Of a DNA stretch of 64,000 nucleotides, positions 25,901 through 40,900 are shown one piece after another (the stretch's first letter is position 1; each line of letters starts with the position of its first letter). The notes under the pieces were generated by a model. That model saw nothing but the letters and a program-made list of their open reading frames with translations. It had not been told where the DNA came from and searched no databases. The DNA is taken from assembly GCF_000003815.2 (NCBI RefSeq), contig NC_049987.1:18155164-18219163 (forward strand), written 5' to 3'. Both the position numbers and the translations under genes were made by a program. This DNA is from Branchiostoma floridae. Its lineage: Eukaryota > Chordata > Leptocardii > Amphioxiformes > Branchiostomatidae.

Positions 25901-28900
25901 GTTGCCAGGAGGCAAAGAATGCTAGACATGCAACCCTCTTCCATCAAACCTAAGAAAATGTACAGTAAATTATTATAGATGCATCAAAGTTTCTCAAGTT
26001 CCTGTCTACCAACCAAGCAACAGAGCAATGTAACCAACCAATAGAACAAACAACTGGTCAACAGGCCAACCAACTGACTCAACCAATGAAGACCTCCAAA
26101 GTGAAGAGAACTGCAACATCTTAAAGCATAACACTTTTGAACAGGTATTTACATGTACAAGTACTTGTTTGCAAATATCATTGTTAAGTATTGACTTTAA
26201 CAATTAATAATCTTGTTCCCTTCGTTTTTTTCAAAATTGGCAATGTTCTGTCAATAAAATATTGTAAGAAAGTATAAGCATATAATTAACACTTGTGAAC
26301 TAGAAAACAATAATCTAACGTTGAATTTGTTAATGAAAATAAAGTCTAGAAAACTTGTTGCATTATAACATTGCTGTTATATATATCAGAATTCTAAACC
26401 TTGTGTCAACCGTACCTTTCAGAGTGCTTGATAGCAGCATCAAACACAGCGAGGAACTGGTCGAAGCTGATCTGGTAGCAGCAGTTGATCTCCCTCATGT
26501 GTCGGGAGGCGTCAAACAGGACAGCAGCCCTGGTGGCAATGGTGCGGAACTGTTCACAGTTTCTCCTGATGGCAGCTTCTGATACCTCGATCTTCTGTTG
26601 CCTTTGGTTCATAATGGAGAAGATTTTATTGTCACATTTACTAGTTGTCATTGAACAAAACAATCATAATGACTGTTTTGTTCAAAACTTGAATGTATCA
26701 AAAATGTAAATTTGAATGATTGTGACTTTTAGATATTATTAAGCACTTATTATGGTAATTGATATATCAAATGTCCTTTTCTATTGTCACAGTGTTAATG
26801 TAATAGAGGCCACTAGGTCTTAGGTCTAATCTGTTGGTTAACATGATTAAAATTCTAAATATGATGATAAACTACAGATCTGAAATATACATAATTATAT
26901 CATAAACTGTTTCCTGAATCTGAGGGAAAAGTCCATACATTGTCTCACAAACTTTCAGGTAGTAAAAAGAAATCAGGCAAAGTTTACCTCCATGTTTTCA
27001 TTGTGATCTGGTTATGGTGCTTTTGCAATTTCCTTACATTTTTAAAAAAATGTCCTACAACCACAGATTAGACATGTAGCCTTGAGTTTTGAATTGAAGT
27101 AAATACTGAGGGAATTTTACTATTGTTGTCCCTGTAGTAACTCAGTGCCTTGTATACAATACATTGTATCAGTGTCATTATCAAAATACAAACAGATGAA
27201 GTTACTTACGAGTCTTGAGTCTCGTCAAACTGTTTCTTCATGTCAGCCAGTTTCTTGGTGACAGCCAGGTTGTTGAGTAGTCGGGTGTCGCTGGCCAGTA
27301 GGTTCAGCATCTGGTCTTCTAACAGGGCCAGCCTCTCCATGTTACCTATCTTCTCCTGCAGTAGGAGAAAATGTGACTATATTTTAGAAACTTGTTTAAT
27401 ATTTGTAACGCTAGTTCACCTTTATCCCCGAGTTAACCTATATCCGTTGGTATATCTAACTGCCATGTTCTGGTAACCTATATCTGTTATGTAAAACTGT
27501 AATATTTTCAAAACATTGCAGTTTGAAACCACCGTCCATCGACTTGATATCCCTAAATGCCCTGCTTTTAAAACAATGTTATAATTTGACCCACAGAGAA
27601 AGGTTAACTAGAGTTACCTGTAATGTGAATTTGGTATTTATAAAAGTTTTAGAACAGAAAAGGTTTACTTGACAGAACTGTATATTGGAAATTGTAGTGA
27701 ACATCTACAAAAAGTGTCAGCTATTCTACTTCATCAGATTTATCTTTTTTGAAGCAAGATTGGTATAAAAGAAATCATACAATATATCTTTTGTATTGCA
27801 TTGGTTGTACTGAGTCTAATTTGTAATCATTTTGTGCTACATGTAGAACAGTTATATGTTAGTTATATAAGTAAAGTTAAAGAGAATGTAAAAGTAGGTT
27901 TAGTATGTTCAAAGGTCAAAATCTTGCAACCAAGTCTGACCTGAGCTAGATTGGTCCTCTCGTCCTGGACCCTGGTCTTCTCCAGCCGTATGAACCTGTC
28001 CAGCAGCTCGGCCTCGATGCCTGACCGGTCCTGGTAGAAGTTGACCAGTGATGTGTAGGCTGCGACCTCCTCTGGCACCTCGTGTGGCATGCAGGTGGTG
28101 TGCATGTAGAGGCGGAACCCTGGGCGGCATTCCACCTCATGGCTGCCAACCTGTGTGGAGAAGGATGAAATATTACTGAATGAAAAAGTGTCACAGTGAC
28201 TCTGTATTTTTGTGGGTCAGCTGTTACTAGCGCAAGTTGACTAGGCTGGTCTGTGTAATGAGTTGTATTATTGTCAATGAAAGAAATATCATTGAAGCAA
28301 AATTTCATTAAAAACGTAATTAAAAGCAGCACAGAGTCAGTCTAAAATGAGAAAATTTCAGATTTCGTCATTATTTGGTGGTGTTGTCCTTGGTGCTGAA
28401 CACCAGGTTTAGAACAAGTTCATGCAGAATTGAGGCTTAGAGTATGCAATTTGTAACTTAAACATACATGTACCATTGCAACAGATAAACATTAAAAAAG
28501 TCTCGTGTATTTTATGTAAATAAAGACATTGGTTGTTTCAGCTGCATTATAATCATTACAATAGAAAGTCATAGGAAAATATGCCAATAGCAATATACTA
28601 TGTATTACAAGAAAAGAAAATTACAACTCTTGGTGGCACATATAAATGTACATGATGGCACATTGGTTCATCCTGGCACACATTTGACAGATTAGCCAAG
28701 AGGCTCAGTATAGGCATTACTCTACAGTAAAAAAAAGTCACGTAAAGTGCCTTTCCCAATAGCACAATGTAGAGGACATGGCGAGTATTGAACTCTGAAC
28801 CTCTTGGGTTCTAAGCCCAACAATCTATCAGTAAATTACATGCACGCCACAACAACAGCAGATACTAAGTATCACAAGCATTGCAAAAAAGAACAAAGTA

Positions 28901-31900
28901 GCCATACTGCATAACCAACAATATATATTAATATGTAAGGTGTACTTACAATGATTTTGAATGGAGCCTTCCCTGTAAGAAAGGACATGCGTCGGCGGAA
29001 CACGTGGTTGAAGCGGTTGTCCTTGGCCAGCAGGTGAAGGTCAATGTCAGTAAGGATGAGGAACAGGCCCTCTGTCAGACAGGTCTCTAACTGAGACTTC
29101 AGATCCTGGAAAGAGAGACAACAAATTACACATTTTTTGTCAAAAATATATTCTCTAACTCTAGAATAGCTTTATCATTTGAATTTCAAAATGGCAATAG
29201 GTAAAAATAGAATTATAATCTATGGTCCTTGCATGCCATCCATGATTGTGTGTGTAGGGGGGATATAAATGATTGTGCATTTACTAAATGTATCTTGTGT
29301 AAAAACATTTACCCACTCATTCTTAATTACATAATGTTTAATAGACAGAACTGTTGTACATGCTGATAGATTCTACAAGTTACTTCCCTGTTGCTGTCTG
29401 TTTATAGTGTGTAAATAACTGACATAAGGGTCATCTCCTCAACCTACACAGCTTTAACAAAAAAAACGGAGGCATCTGATGGGCCATCAAGCCGCATTCA
29501 ACATCTACCAGGATGTTACAAGTACATGAATGTCTTACCCTAGTAATTAAGAAGGAAAACAACGAGATGATCCATATAACGTTATGTGAGTGAGTTAGAA
29601 GAAAAACCCTTACATGGTATTTAGAAATGATGAACCCCTCCTTTAGATAATCCGTGAGCCATGGTATGGCCCTACTGGTGGGGTCACACAGCAGCACCCA
29701 GGAGTTGTTACTCAGGGTCTCCGTCACGAAACAGGATGAGTCCAACGCTACAGGGTTGGTGGGGAGGCCCTGCAGTTCCAACTGTTTTATCTGAACCTAA
29801 AGGACATGGTCAAAAGTTATGTTTATTTTGTAATGGCTAAAGTTTTTATGTCATCAGTGCATAACAATACCCCAAAAGGCCATTATTCAAAGTGCTATAT
29901 ACTGTTACAGAAACTGTACCTGTTCAGTAAAAAAAACTGAAACAGTAACTGTAACTCTTACAGTAACTGAAACTGTTACAGTAACTGCAACAGTAACAGT
30001 AACAGTAACGGAAACTGAAACTGTAACAGAAACTGAAACGGTAACTGTAACAAAAAGTAAATGATGTTGTAACTATTACTGTAATAGTTACAACATCATT
30101 GACAGAAAGCTTCATTACTTTTGAAATAGAATCATACATAGCATTGTTTTGTGTTGTTGATTTCTGGCTTTTAGATGAAGGTATATACAAATTTCCTATG
30201 TAGCTGTACAATCAAGTACATGTCATGGATTGTATGCTTTAAGAATATTCAGTGTCAGTCTAACAATCATTATGGTATCTAAGGTAATGATTCAATGATT
30301 TGACACTACAGTGGTTCAAGATGTATTTTGTAAGAAATCTACTAACTTAGAAAAAAAAGGTCTAAATTTTTCAAGGTATCCAAATCATGAAAAGGAACTG
30401 TTAGGAAGACACAATACTTACATCAGTGTAGAGGAAGTTGACCAGAGGAATATCCCTGTACAGCATCTTGTTGGGAATGGGCAGTCCGTAGTGTTCACAG
30501 ACATGTAGGAAAAACTCATACATGCTGTTCCTATACATGGAAAAGGGTCATACACAAACATTAGGAATATGCACATCAGCACAGTCTGTTACTATGATGT
30601 CGGAAGTGACACAAAAAATTCATAAAAAGTGTTGAAATCTCTCATCGTTTATACAGTTTTTACAATAATAGCTAGTACTATAATTATAGTAGGATCCACA
30701 TAGAATTTTTTATATCAACTTTTAGACTTAGAGTTCTACTTTAGACATTTGATCATTCCACATTTCATTGCAACATTTTTCATTGCACCATTTACATGCA
30801 AAAGACAAAACTATGATGACTTCCTTAAACAATTGGTTTCTAACCTTCCATCCAAGCCCATAGGTCCACAATATGTCAGGAAGGCAGCGGCTGTGATACA
30901 GTTGGACAGGAGAAGGTCATTGGACGAGTTCTCTTCTACTGACTGTTGCCATAGCAACTCCTGTTCACGTAAACTGTGGTAGAAATGGGGAAAATGTTTA
31001 AAAAGAACTGCATACAATCACCGTTTCTATTTAGAACTTCCAAAACTATGAAAATTGTATGTCTATTGATTGTTTGGAAGAGCAAAAATGTATTGTAATT
31101 CACTTTCTCTTCTTAGTACCAAACTTTCAGGGTCTGAGAGAATTTCACTTGTTCTCGGAACTAAATGTTCACGGTAAACAAATCATTTCTTATCATTACC
31201 AAGACGAATTATTTGTTATCTGTAATGATAAGTTCATGCTACAGTTGTCACTTTGAAAATTGTGAACATAAAAGTACATTGAAAAAAAATCAGGATTTAC
31301 AGTAATTCATCCACTGTTAGCAATTCGTCCTTTCAACATTATTTCCTCCTTTCAACACTTTTTCCTCCTTTTTCCTAGATCTAGAAAAGAAGAAAAACAA
31401 GTGAAATGCAAATAATGCTAATCTGGCAAATACAACTTCATTGCAACCCCACCTTTTGATAGTCTCTGTAGCAGCCCTGAGTCTCTCATGACAGTTGTGC
31501 AGCTCGTTCTCCAGCCTGTGTTTCTCCATCACTGCCTCAACAATGTAAAACTGTATCATACCCCCCCCCCCATAGATACACTCCACAGTTACCTTTTGAT
31601 AGTCTCAGTTGCAGCCCTGAGCCTCTCATGACAGTTGTGCAGCTCGTTCTCCAGCCTGTGTTTCTCCATCACTGCCTCATCAAACTCCTCCTGCAGCCTG
31701 TCCACCTCCCCCTGGATGATTGGCAGGTCGTTAGGTCCTAACTCCTCCTCCTCCTCCTCTACATGGTCCAACAGGCTGATCTGGGGCTCCTCGGGCTCCT
31801 AGGAAAAAGATGCAGATTTAATTGCGATAATGTAATTATATAAGAACCGTATGATTGGGCAGTGAAGGCATTGTATACGTCCCATCATTCATTCCAATAC

Positions 31901-34900
31901 ACATTCCACATCCCATGTTACTCAGTAAATTTTTTTTTTCCTTCATAGTCGATTTTCAGTCTTCTGGGATGTGCAATTTGGAATGTGTATTACAATGAAT
32001 GCTGGGAAATATGTCGTACCTCCTCTGTGATTGGTGTTAAGTCTAATCCCCACATTTAATATATTTAAATTCTCTTTCTTGGCAAGCTCTCTACATTTTC
32101 TTTTACAAGAATATGTCGTATGTACCGATTGAACTGGCAAATATATTGTATGGGTGTTAGCATTTTGCACCTGACAAAGTTCACAACAGAGTGTTTTAAA
32201 ACATAACAACTATTTTCAAAAACAATTCCTAACAACAACTTGGACAATTATTTTGTTGTTATTACATGTATGTGGGGTCATAGAACAATGTCAGTATAGA
32301 ACAACAATTTCAGGAAAACAACTGACATCTGAATGAATACAAAAGTTAACACAATTTCATACTGCATTGTTGTTGTTTTTTAAGTGTACCTTGCCTGTAT
32401 GGGTGTACAAAGATTATTGTTTAGAGAAAGAAAAATACAACAAAAATTAAGAATCAACAACAAAGCTGCTGATAATGATAACATGACAACCATGTCATAA
32501 CGTTCCCTGAACATTTCAACTTTCCAGCTAACCTGTACCCTTTCAGTAATCTTCCTGACTCGAATCTTCAACTTTTTGGTCCATGCCTCTAGCTGTTTGT
32601 GAAAAAGATTGGTACGACCAAATAATGTAGCATCCTATGAAAAAGTCAAGACTGTAAAATAATGCTTCTTGCAGTGTTCTTTGTTAAAATACACTGTACA
32701 CAACATTGTACCTAACATGGAAGTTCATCTGTGTTGGTAGAATAGACTATAGAAATTGTTTAACTATCTTTCCAACACTGAAATTAATATAGGGACTTAC
32801 CCTAAATTTTCAGTCAAACTCCGTCGACCTTGTTCACAGAATGGTGAACACATTCTGAATTTAGGGTAAGTCCCTAATAGTATATTAATTTCAGCGTTGG
32901 AAAGAAAGTTTAGCAATTTCTATAAAACATTGTAGCTTATCTATGATCTGACTAACCTCTACTTCCTGCTCCTTTTCAAGTCTCTCAGACTCTTCAATCT
33001 CATCCTGAAGACTCTGCAGTCTCTCCTTGGCAATGTGCAGAGGGCCGCAGAGCTGGGTGTACTCTACTATAGCTGTGGACAAAAATGATGAAAGATGTCA
33101 ATCTTAAATTAGGCAGTAACTGTAAAGCAATGTTTGAATATTTATTTATTCATAAAAAGCTCAAATTGGCCTCAGACCACTTTTAATTGATTAAGGATTG
33201 AGGTTATGAGGGAGGTACAGATCATATGAAATATAATAGAGATACAGATTATATCGAGTCCTGATAAATCTCATGAAGGTTAGACATCAAGGTAATAAGG
33301 GACATCAAATAGCAGTTACTCATTAACAAGCAACTGGATATGATTTTTGAAATGGTAAGACATTTCAGGTAGCAGCCAGTACCTTTTGTCAGTGTTATTG
33401 AGAGGATCTTGTTGAAGAGCAGGTTTCATACCTTAAGTAAGTTAAGTAAGTTTTTAATCTACAAACTTAAGTTTATTCTAGCTATGTGAAAGACATTTTC
33501 ATACTTTGCCAGGCTTTCTATAGTGGATTTAAGCTGCTGTACTGGTACTTACCAATGGTATACTGCAGTAGTACTGCTGCATCCTCAGAGCTGTACCTCA
33601 CACCTGCGATGGTGAGACCTGGGGGAGACGCACCTCCGGACCGACGGGGGGAAACTAACGTAGAGGCACTCATACCTGTACAGGATAAGAAATGGAATAA
33701 TAAAAAAAAAGAAAAGCAAAATCCAAGTCAATTGTGGTAAAGATTTATCTCTAGCACTCAGTTTGGGTGAGGAGAAGATTTTAGTTTTGAAATTTCTATT
33801 AGAACAGAACTATAATATGATTACAGCATAAGACAAGTTACATTTACAGCAATGTTGTGCAATGAGGGCATTCAACACCAAGGACAGCGCTGGTACAACA
33901 ATATTGTGTAGTAAAAGCAATTGGTACTGTGGGCAGCATAGAAACAGCTATACGACATACATTTGTAGTACAAGCATTCAGCACCATGAAGTGTAAGCAT
34001 TCAGCACCAAGGACAGTAAAGGTACAACAATGTTGTGTAGGAAATTAGCACTATGGACAACATAGGGACAGATATATGACATAGTACAAGCATTCAACAT
34101 AATGCAGTGAAGGCATTCAGGACCAAGGACAGCACTGGTACAACAATGTTGTGTAGTAAACTAAGGCAATTAGCACTGTGGTCAGCATAGAGGCAGCTAT
34201 TTTACATAGTACAAGCATACAACTCCATGAGGTGGAGGCAGTTAGCACCAAGGACAGCACTGTACAACAATGTTGTGTAATAAAGGCAATATCACAAAAC
34301 AGAGACAGCTAGATTATGTAGTTAAGCATTCAACATCATACAGTGGATGTGTTCAGCACCAAGTACAGCACAAGAACCATTTGTTCTGCAGAAAAAAACA
34401 ATACATAACCTACCAGCTTCCAGCAGACTGCCTTCCCCTGTAGGACCTGGATCTCCATTCTTTGATGATGCAAGGTAACTCTGCACAGCTGAAAAGTAAA
34501 AAAAAATGATTGATAAATTGACTGATTAACTGATAGATTGAAATAATTAATAGAAGGAATAAACATAGGCAGTTCAAAACATTCCACAGTAGTTTTAGTC
34601 AGCTAACCCAACAATAATATCAATTATACACAAAATATTTCAGAATATTTTATTTCAGAACATCACTTTCATAGCATGCCTTATTCCAATCAGGTAGTAA
34701 AGTACATCAAACACTGAATGAAAATATTACAATGGATGAGGAAAGCAAAATATTTAATGTACAGTATTCACATCTACTTGCAAGCATGCTAATCCTTGCC
34801 TGACTGGGAACAACAGACAATAAACCAGGTAGTCAGTGAAGTACATGTGTATGCAAAGATATCGTCATTGCAATCATTAAGAAATATCAGAGCCACAGCT

Positions 34901-37900
34901 TCTATGATATTTAACCTTTCTCTTACTGCATTGTTCCATACAAATTTTGTGCCAAATGGCTACCTTAGCATGCTAAAGATCAATTTACTCCTAAAATTCC
35001 CACCTGCTAGTACATCTGGGTGGAGGCCATCTTGCCATGGCACACGGTGAACCATCTCCACAAACTTGACAGAGTCGCTCATGGCGTGTTGGAGCTTCTT
35101 CCACTCGTTACGGTCAACCTTGTCACCATCTTTGGTTCCTGGGAAAGTTGCAAGGTTAAAGGTCATCAGCTTATGAACTCAAAGTCAAACTGTAATGATT
35201 TCTATCATGGATTTTGATGCATACATGCAGCTGATATGATGAATGACATTGGCTGATGTGAAAAAATTAGGTGAATAATTTGATACTACTACATGCACTT
35301 TGAAGCAACTACATGTACTACAGACACTGCATGTGCCTGTATAAGTGGGTTCACAGATTCAACTGTGCATGCAAGGTCAGAGGTAATGGCCCCAAACTTG
35401 TAAACAGTAGTGTCTAGACCATGCTACAGGTCAAGACATGCTTGTTTATGTCTCAGGGGCCTTCACCTTTGACATATTACCTACAATGCATCATAGTGTA
35501 CATGCACGATTGAATCCATAAAGATGCTTAATCAACCAGGGATCCTACTTGCTGCAAGCAATATACAAACTTAGTCTACCACCATGCAAAAATTAGGCAT
35601 GACATGCATTGTGCAAGTGCAGGATAAAAACAGAGGGTGCAGACTGTGCCTATGCAGGGGAGACCAACCACCATCTAGTACTGTAAATCTGATTCATTTA
35701 CCAGTGGAACCACGTCGGGAAGGTTCCTGCCTCTTTGATTCTTTGGGAAACAAAAGTTCACTGACATTAGTCATAAGGCAACAAAAAATGCAACAGAAAT
35801 ATAATTTGGACTTTATACTGTTCTACTGAACCATGCTGGATTAGGAGTAGGATTTGGTCATGGTACTGTTTAATGATTTCTGATAAAACAAGCAAGTTAT
35901 CTTTAGTGAGTGCATGTGTATGTGCATGTTTATGTGGTTGTTTCTTCTCCTTCAACTGAAAAAGAAACTTGCATTAGAATTTGAATGAAGCTACTGTTCT
36001 AAACTGGTAGGAGACTGAACACTTTAAGATCTAATTTTGCTAATATAAAGTATCAGTGGACAAAACGTGAGTGACATTATTTTGTATCAAATGTTGCACG
36101 GCTGCTAAAACCATAAATTTTCTTCAGTCTCCGTATCTAAAGCACATGCAGTTTGTCATCCTAAGGCTAAATCAAAGCAATTCTTATGAAACCTAATTAA
36201 AGAGGTATCATTCATTTGGGTCTTCCTGATTATAGCTACTCAAACTTGCAAAATGAAATTTGGAGATATACTGTCTAGCAAAAATCAAAATCGTTATCTT
36301 TATCATGCATTCATGCTTTCTATGGCAATTGCATTTTATTGTAAGATTTTACGATTCTTGAGAACTATTTCAGATATCAATAATCAAAGAAATGACACTC
36401 TTGGATTATTGATGTCTAAATTAGTTCTTAAGAATCGTAAAATTCATACCTCGCTTCACAAGAGGCTTGAAAGACAGGCTAGAGGCACTGGATGTCCTGT
36501 CTGTCTGTGAGTTTTTCCCTTCCTTCTCGTCCCCCGTGTCTTGTTTTGGTATCTTCCTGCGACCCAGCAGGGTCATCATCATGTCCATGACCAGCGCTAC
36601 AAGGACGGGAGGGTTCTGGAAGGCTCGGATACGTTCCACGCACTGTCGGCTTACGCTGTCACGCCATTGCAACACCTGGGAAAAGAGACAGACAGACAGT
36701 GTAGTTAAAGATGACTCAAGGGATTTAAAGATCTTCATTATGACATCATGATATCATGACAGAAGGTCTTATACTTTTGTTATAAAAATGGCAGAGAAAA
36801 TAGTGTGAGGACAAGATTTTAGGTTAGAAAGAGCTAATAGAACAGAATCATTACAGCAGGATTGTTTGTGTTGAGGGCATTCAGCACTAAGGACAGTAAC
36901 ATAGTTGTGCAGTGAATGCAAAAAAATGAATCATGTAAGAGTACAAAAAGATATACAGGCAGCGTTCCCGCCAGGTTCTTGAAAGTATGCGTCCAAATAT
37001 TTGGGAGGGGCGTAATGAGCGCCGGAGGCGCGAGACGAGCGCCGCAGGCGCTCGCTTTCTAGGGGGGTCCGGGGGCATGCTCCCCCGGGAAAATTTGGAT
37101 TTTTTAACTCTCTAGAACACAATTTCCTGCAATTTGAGAGGATAATCATGCACTTGAGATTGGACGTCGGTTGCCTCTTTTACTCCCATTTTCAGTTATC
37201 GACGACCACCCTCTTCATCAAAATACGTAAAAAACTATAAGCATAGGGAATCAGCCTTCCGTGATCTGGCCCGGGTATTATTTGTCCAGACATGTCTATA
37301 TGAAAATTTGGGATTTTTGATGCTTCGAAACTGGGCTCTAGCCAGTTCGTCAGCCTAATAGTATGGAAAAATTCTGCCAATTTTTTTCCGTCAATGAATA
37401 AAAAAAATGTCTACCTCATGCAATCGATGTTGCGCCCTCCCGCATCAAATAGTTTTCCGAGACGATAAAATAACGGCGCCATCACACTTTGTGTTTTTTT
37501 TCTATTTTGCTCGATGATTTTACTCAGATTTTTCGAATCGGTGGGGTTTTACAAGGCCGCGCCGTCATTTTCCACGAGCGTGCGTTTGTTTCCTGCGACC
37601 TCAGGTATCCCCGTTTTCGGAGTGAAATCTTTGGCTGGATTTCTTTTTAAATAGACCAAGGACGTTGTACATTACTCGAAGGAGGACGATCTGCTGCCTC
37701 TTTGGCAGTGATCAGTGCTGGTGCAGCCTTGAAGCAGTAGCCAGAAAGACGTCCAACGTTCTGGGCGCTGCGATCGACGATCCATCTGGGGAGGGGGGCG
37801 TGCCGCGCCATGTGCCACGGAGGCCAACGCTAGTGCACAACCGACTCGATCGACGCCTGACAACAATATTGCGGCCCCTTTTCTGCCGCAAATTTTGTCT

Positions 37901-40900
37901 TTTTGAAGCAAAAGAAATTTTGTAAATAAGAAATAAAGTGTATAGTTTTGAATTCTTCACTTATTTACCGCGCACGTTTTTTTAACTTGGATAAATGGGG
38001 AAACTTTAATAGTAAATTGTTAGCAGCTAGGGAAGAAACACAAGTTGCCAGACGACACGGGCGGCTACCAACGTCACGTGCGCTAATACTCGGTAACTTT
38101 TTTTCCCGATGACCAATGACAGAGTGTAACATTACATTTATCGAATGCTGATTGGTTATTAAGATGATTGGATTTGGACCTGGTGGCCAATCTAGACTAC
38201 TTGGCGCCGGCGGCCTGTTGTCAAAAATACCGACTGCCAATCAACTGCCCACAGCGTGAGAACTTTTGTTGAGATGTGCAGCACTCGCGCAGAACAGTTT
38301 GTTCGTTCAATACTAGTATTGCCCACAAATCCCCACGTGAAAATGAGGACAAGTTAGTATGATGTTAATATCAGAATATAAAATCTGCATAAGATTTCTT
38401 CGAGTGTTAAAAGAATGCTGACTGTCAGATGTATTTCACGGACTACAAAAAATTACATTGCGCAACGGACGGCTCAGACTGGTGCGTGGCAGGGTGTGTC
38501 GCACATGGGTCCGCTAGTTGTAAAAAGTGCCGCGCTTCGCCCCATGCCCAGACTACTGGGATGACCGGAAAGTGAAGAATTTGAAGTATATATTGTAAAG
38601 GTAGGATTCCTTCTTATAAAGACAGATTTTTTTTAAAGATTCCAGATACATTTTGTACACAGGTGGTACAGGACAGCCTTTCTTTCAGAATTTTTTATCA
38701 GCCGAGCCGAGTGCGTCTTTCCAGAAAAAAATGCGTTCAAAGACGTAAAGACGTATGCCTGGCGGGAACGCTGTATACAGGTGTCAAATTTCTAACTGGT
38801 TGAACTGCTAATTTTGGTTGACAACCAGATCAGTTAAACACAGTTAAAAGACAAATCTACAAACATTATCAAAGCTGGAAATAATGCTACATCTATGTCA
38901 GACTCTGTTTGTCCTCATTTAAGGCTGTCTTGGAATATTTACCTTTTTCCTTGACCCCTCCAGGGCTTTCTTAGCATCCTCTACTGCCTTCTTGGCAGCT
39001 GCCAGCTCCTCCACCACCTGCAGCTTCCTGGACTTCATGTTCTCCTTCCTCATCCGGTCAAACTCATCATCATACTCATCTCTGTCATCTGTTCATGAAA
39101 GAATTAGAATTTGTCAACATTCCCTTCACTCTTTTACAATTAGTTTACCCAAAACTATCACAGTGACGTTTTTTTGGTGTAGATTATTGATTTCAAATCA
39201 CAGGGCTCTAAATGCTTTTTTCTGTAACAATTTTTTTTATAATTATGAGATTCTGAATCAATAATGGAAAGTACATTGTAAACCTTTTCTATACCCGAGC
39301 TGCAACTTGTTTATGAATACATTGTAATTGTTCTCAGACAGACTGTGTTACCTTGACAATTTTTTTCTGCAATTTTTCCTGGTTATTATTTTCAAGCAGA
39401 ATCATATTTAAAAGTGCACAATTTGATTGTATTGTGGGTAATATGTCAAAGTTGAAGGCCCCTGAGACATACACAAAACACATCTAGACATGTATCATGC
39501 ATGGTGTTTACAAGTTTGGCGGCTTCACCTTTCACATGTTAACCATGAGGCATTTCTGTGCACATGTGCAGTTAGCACTATGAAGAGGCTCATCAACAGA
39601 TTGCAAGTGGGTATTTTGAGCCCTGTAAGATGACCACTTGATTGATGAATTTCTCTTAACACCATTATAATCATTGTAGCATGCTTCATGCAGTGCCCAT
39701 CACCACATGCATTGCGCGTGAAACATTTTTGTCGTTTTTTATGGCTTACGAGACTTCCAGCTGGAGCGGAACTGTCTGTGCTTGATGCTGCTGTACTCCT
39801 CCTTAACCCGCGTGGACCGTATGTACGATGCCATCAGCATCTCTATAGCATCACTGTCTTCTCCTATGTCATCTGCATCATTTATACATGATGGTAGCAA
39901 TGAACATCAATGGTTTAGTCTTCTCCAATGTTTGAAAGATATTGCATGTAAAGAAGTTGAGAAGCAGTTGATTTTTTTTCTTCTATTAAAAAAAGCTCTG
40001 TCCTGTTTGAATTTTTAGACTTTTAAAATCAAAGTTCTTAACATACTTGGTGCCTGCTTTTCAGTTTCATAATTACATACGATGTATATATTTGATTAAC
40101 TTGAGAGATTTTAGGTACTGTCTCAGAGACATTTTAGGTAAACATGTATCATAATTTTGTGATCCTAATGTTATCATTTTAGCATGTGAAGTAAGTAAAA
40201 AAAATGTCATTGATATCTTGGGTTCATGATGTACACTTAACTCACAGCTGTTTTATTTTATGGGCTTTAGCATGCACAAGATTCTTCCTCATATAAATGT
40301 ATAAGACAAGTAAAAGTTAAGTACAGTACCTTGTTTGAGTAGATCGTCTTCCTCCTCCTCTTCACTGGACACCTCATTCAGCTGCAGGTATGCCCCCAGA
40401 CTCCCCTCTCCTCCCAGCTGGGCCTTCAGCTTCTCAAGGGTGGTGGCCTGCAAATTCATTAAGATAATGTTACAGATACAAGCATCACATACATCATAAA
40501 AATTTTGCATATCAAAGAGCCTCTGCCCTTGGGCTGTTGCCAAAACAGTTCCTTCCAAGTTCCCAAAATTGATCCATCTCTGAAGTATCCCTGAAATGGC
40601 TCCTCCCATGATGTGTTGCCAAAATGGCTCCATGCCAAAGGTGTTGGCTTCATCCTACTAAAAATGGCTCAATTCTTTATGTCATCAAAATGGCTCCACC
40701 CTGAAGCTGTCACCAAAATGACTTCACCTGAGTTGTTACCAAAATGGCTCAAGCCTAATGTCATAAATGTGGCTCTAACACTGAGGTGTCACAAAAACTG
40801 CTTTATCCTACACCAGCTGTGGTGTTGCCAAATTTATACTTGAAATTTTACTACCTTTCCTGTAAGTTGCCTGAGGAGTCCAGCAGTCTTCTTTTGAGCC

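Noticed and set aside
31451-31539. Alternative exon encoding the end of coiled coil 2
   Set aside because: Upstream acceptor candidates run into TGA in the required phase, and the donor (GTGGGG) is weak.
36253-36510. Plus-strand frame of 85 residues as a small gene
   Set aside because: It covers an inverted repeat and the antisense of exon 35; no conserved features.
37640-37930. Host gene inside the hAT element
   Set aside because: Overlapping short frames on both strands but none longer than about 90 residues and no motif; treated as element interior.
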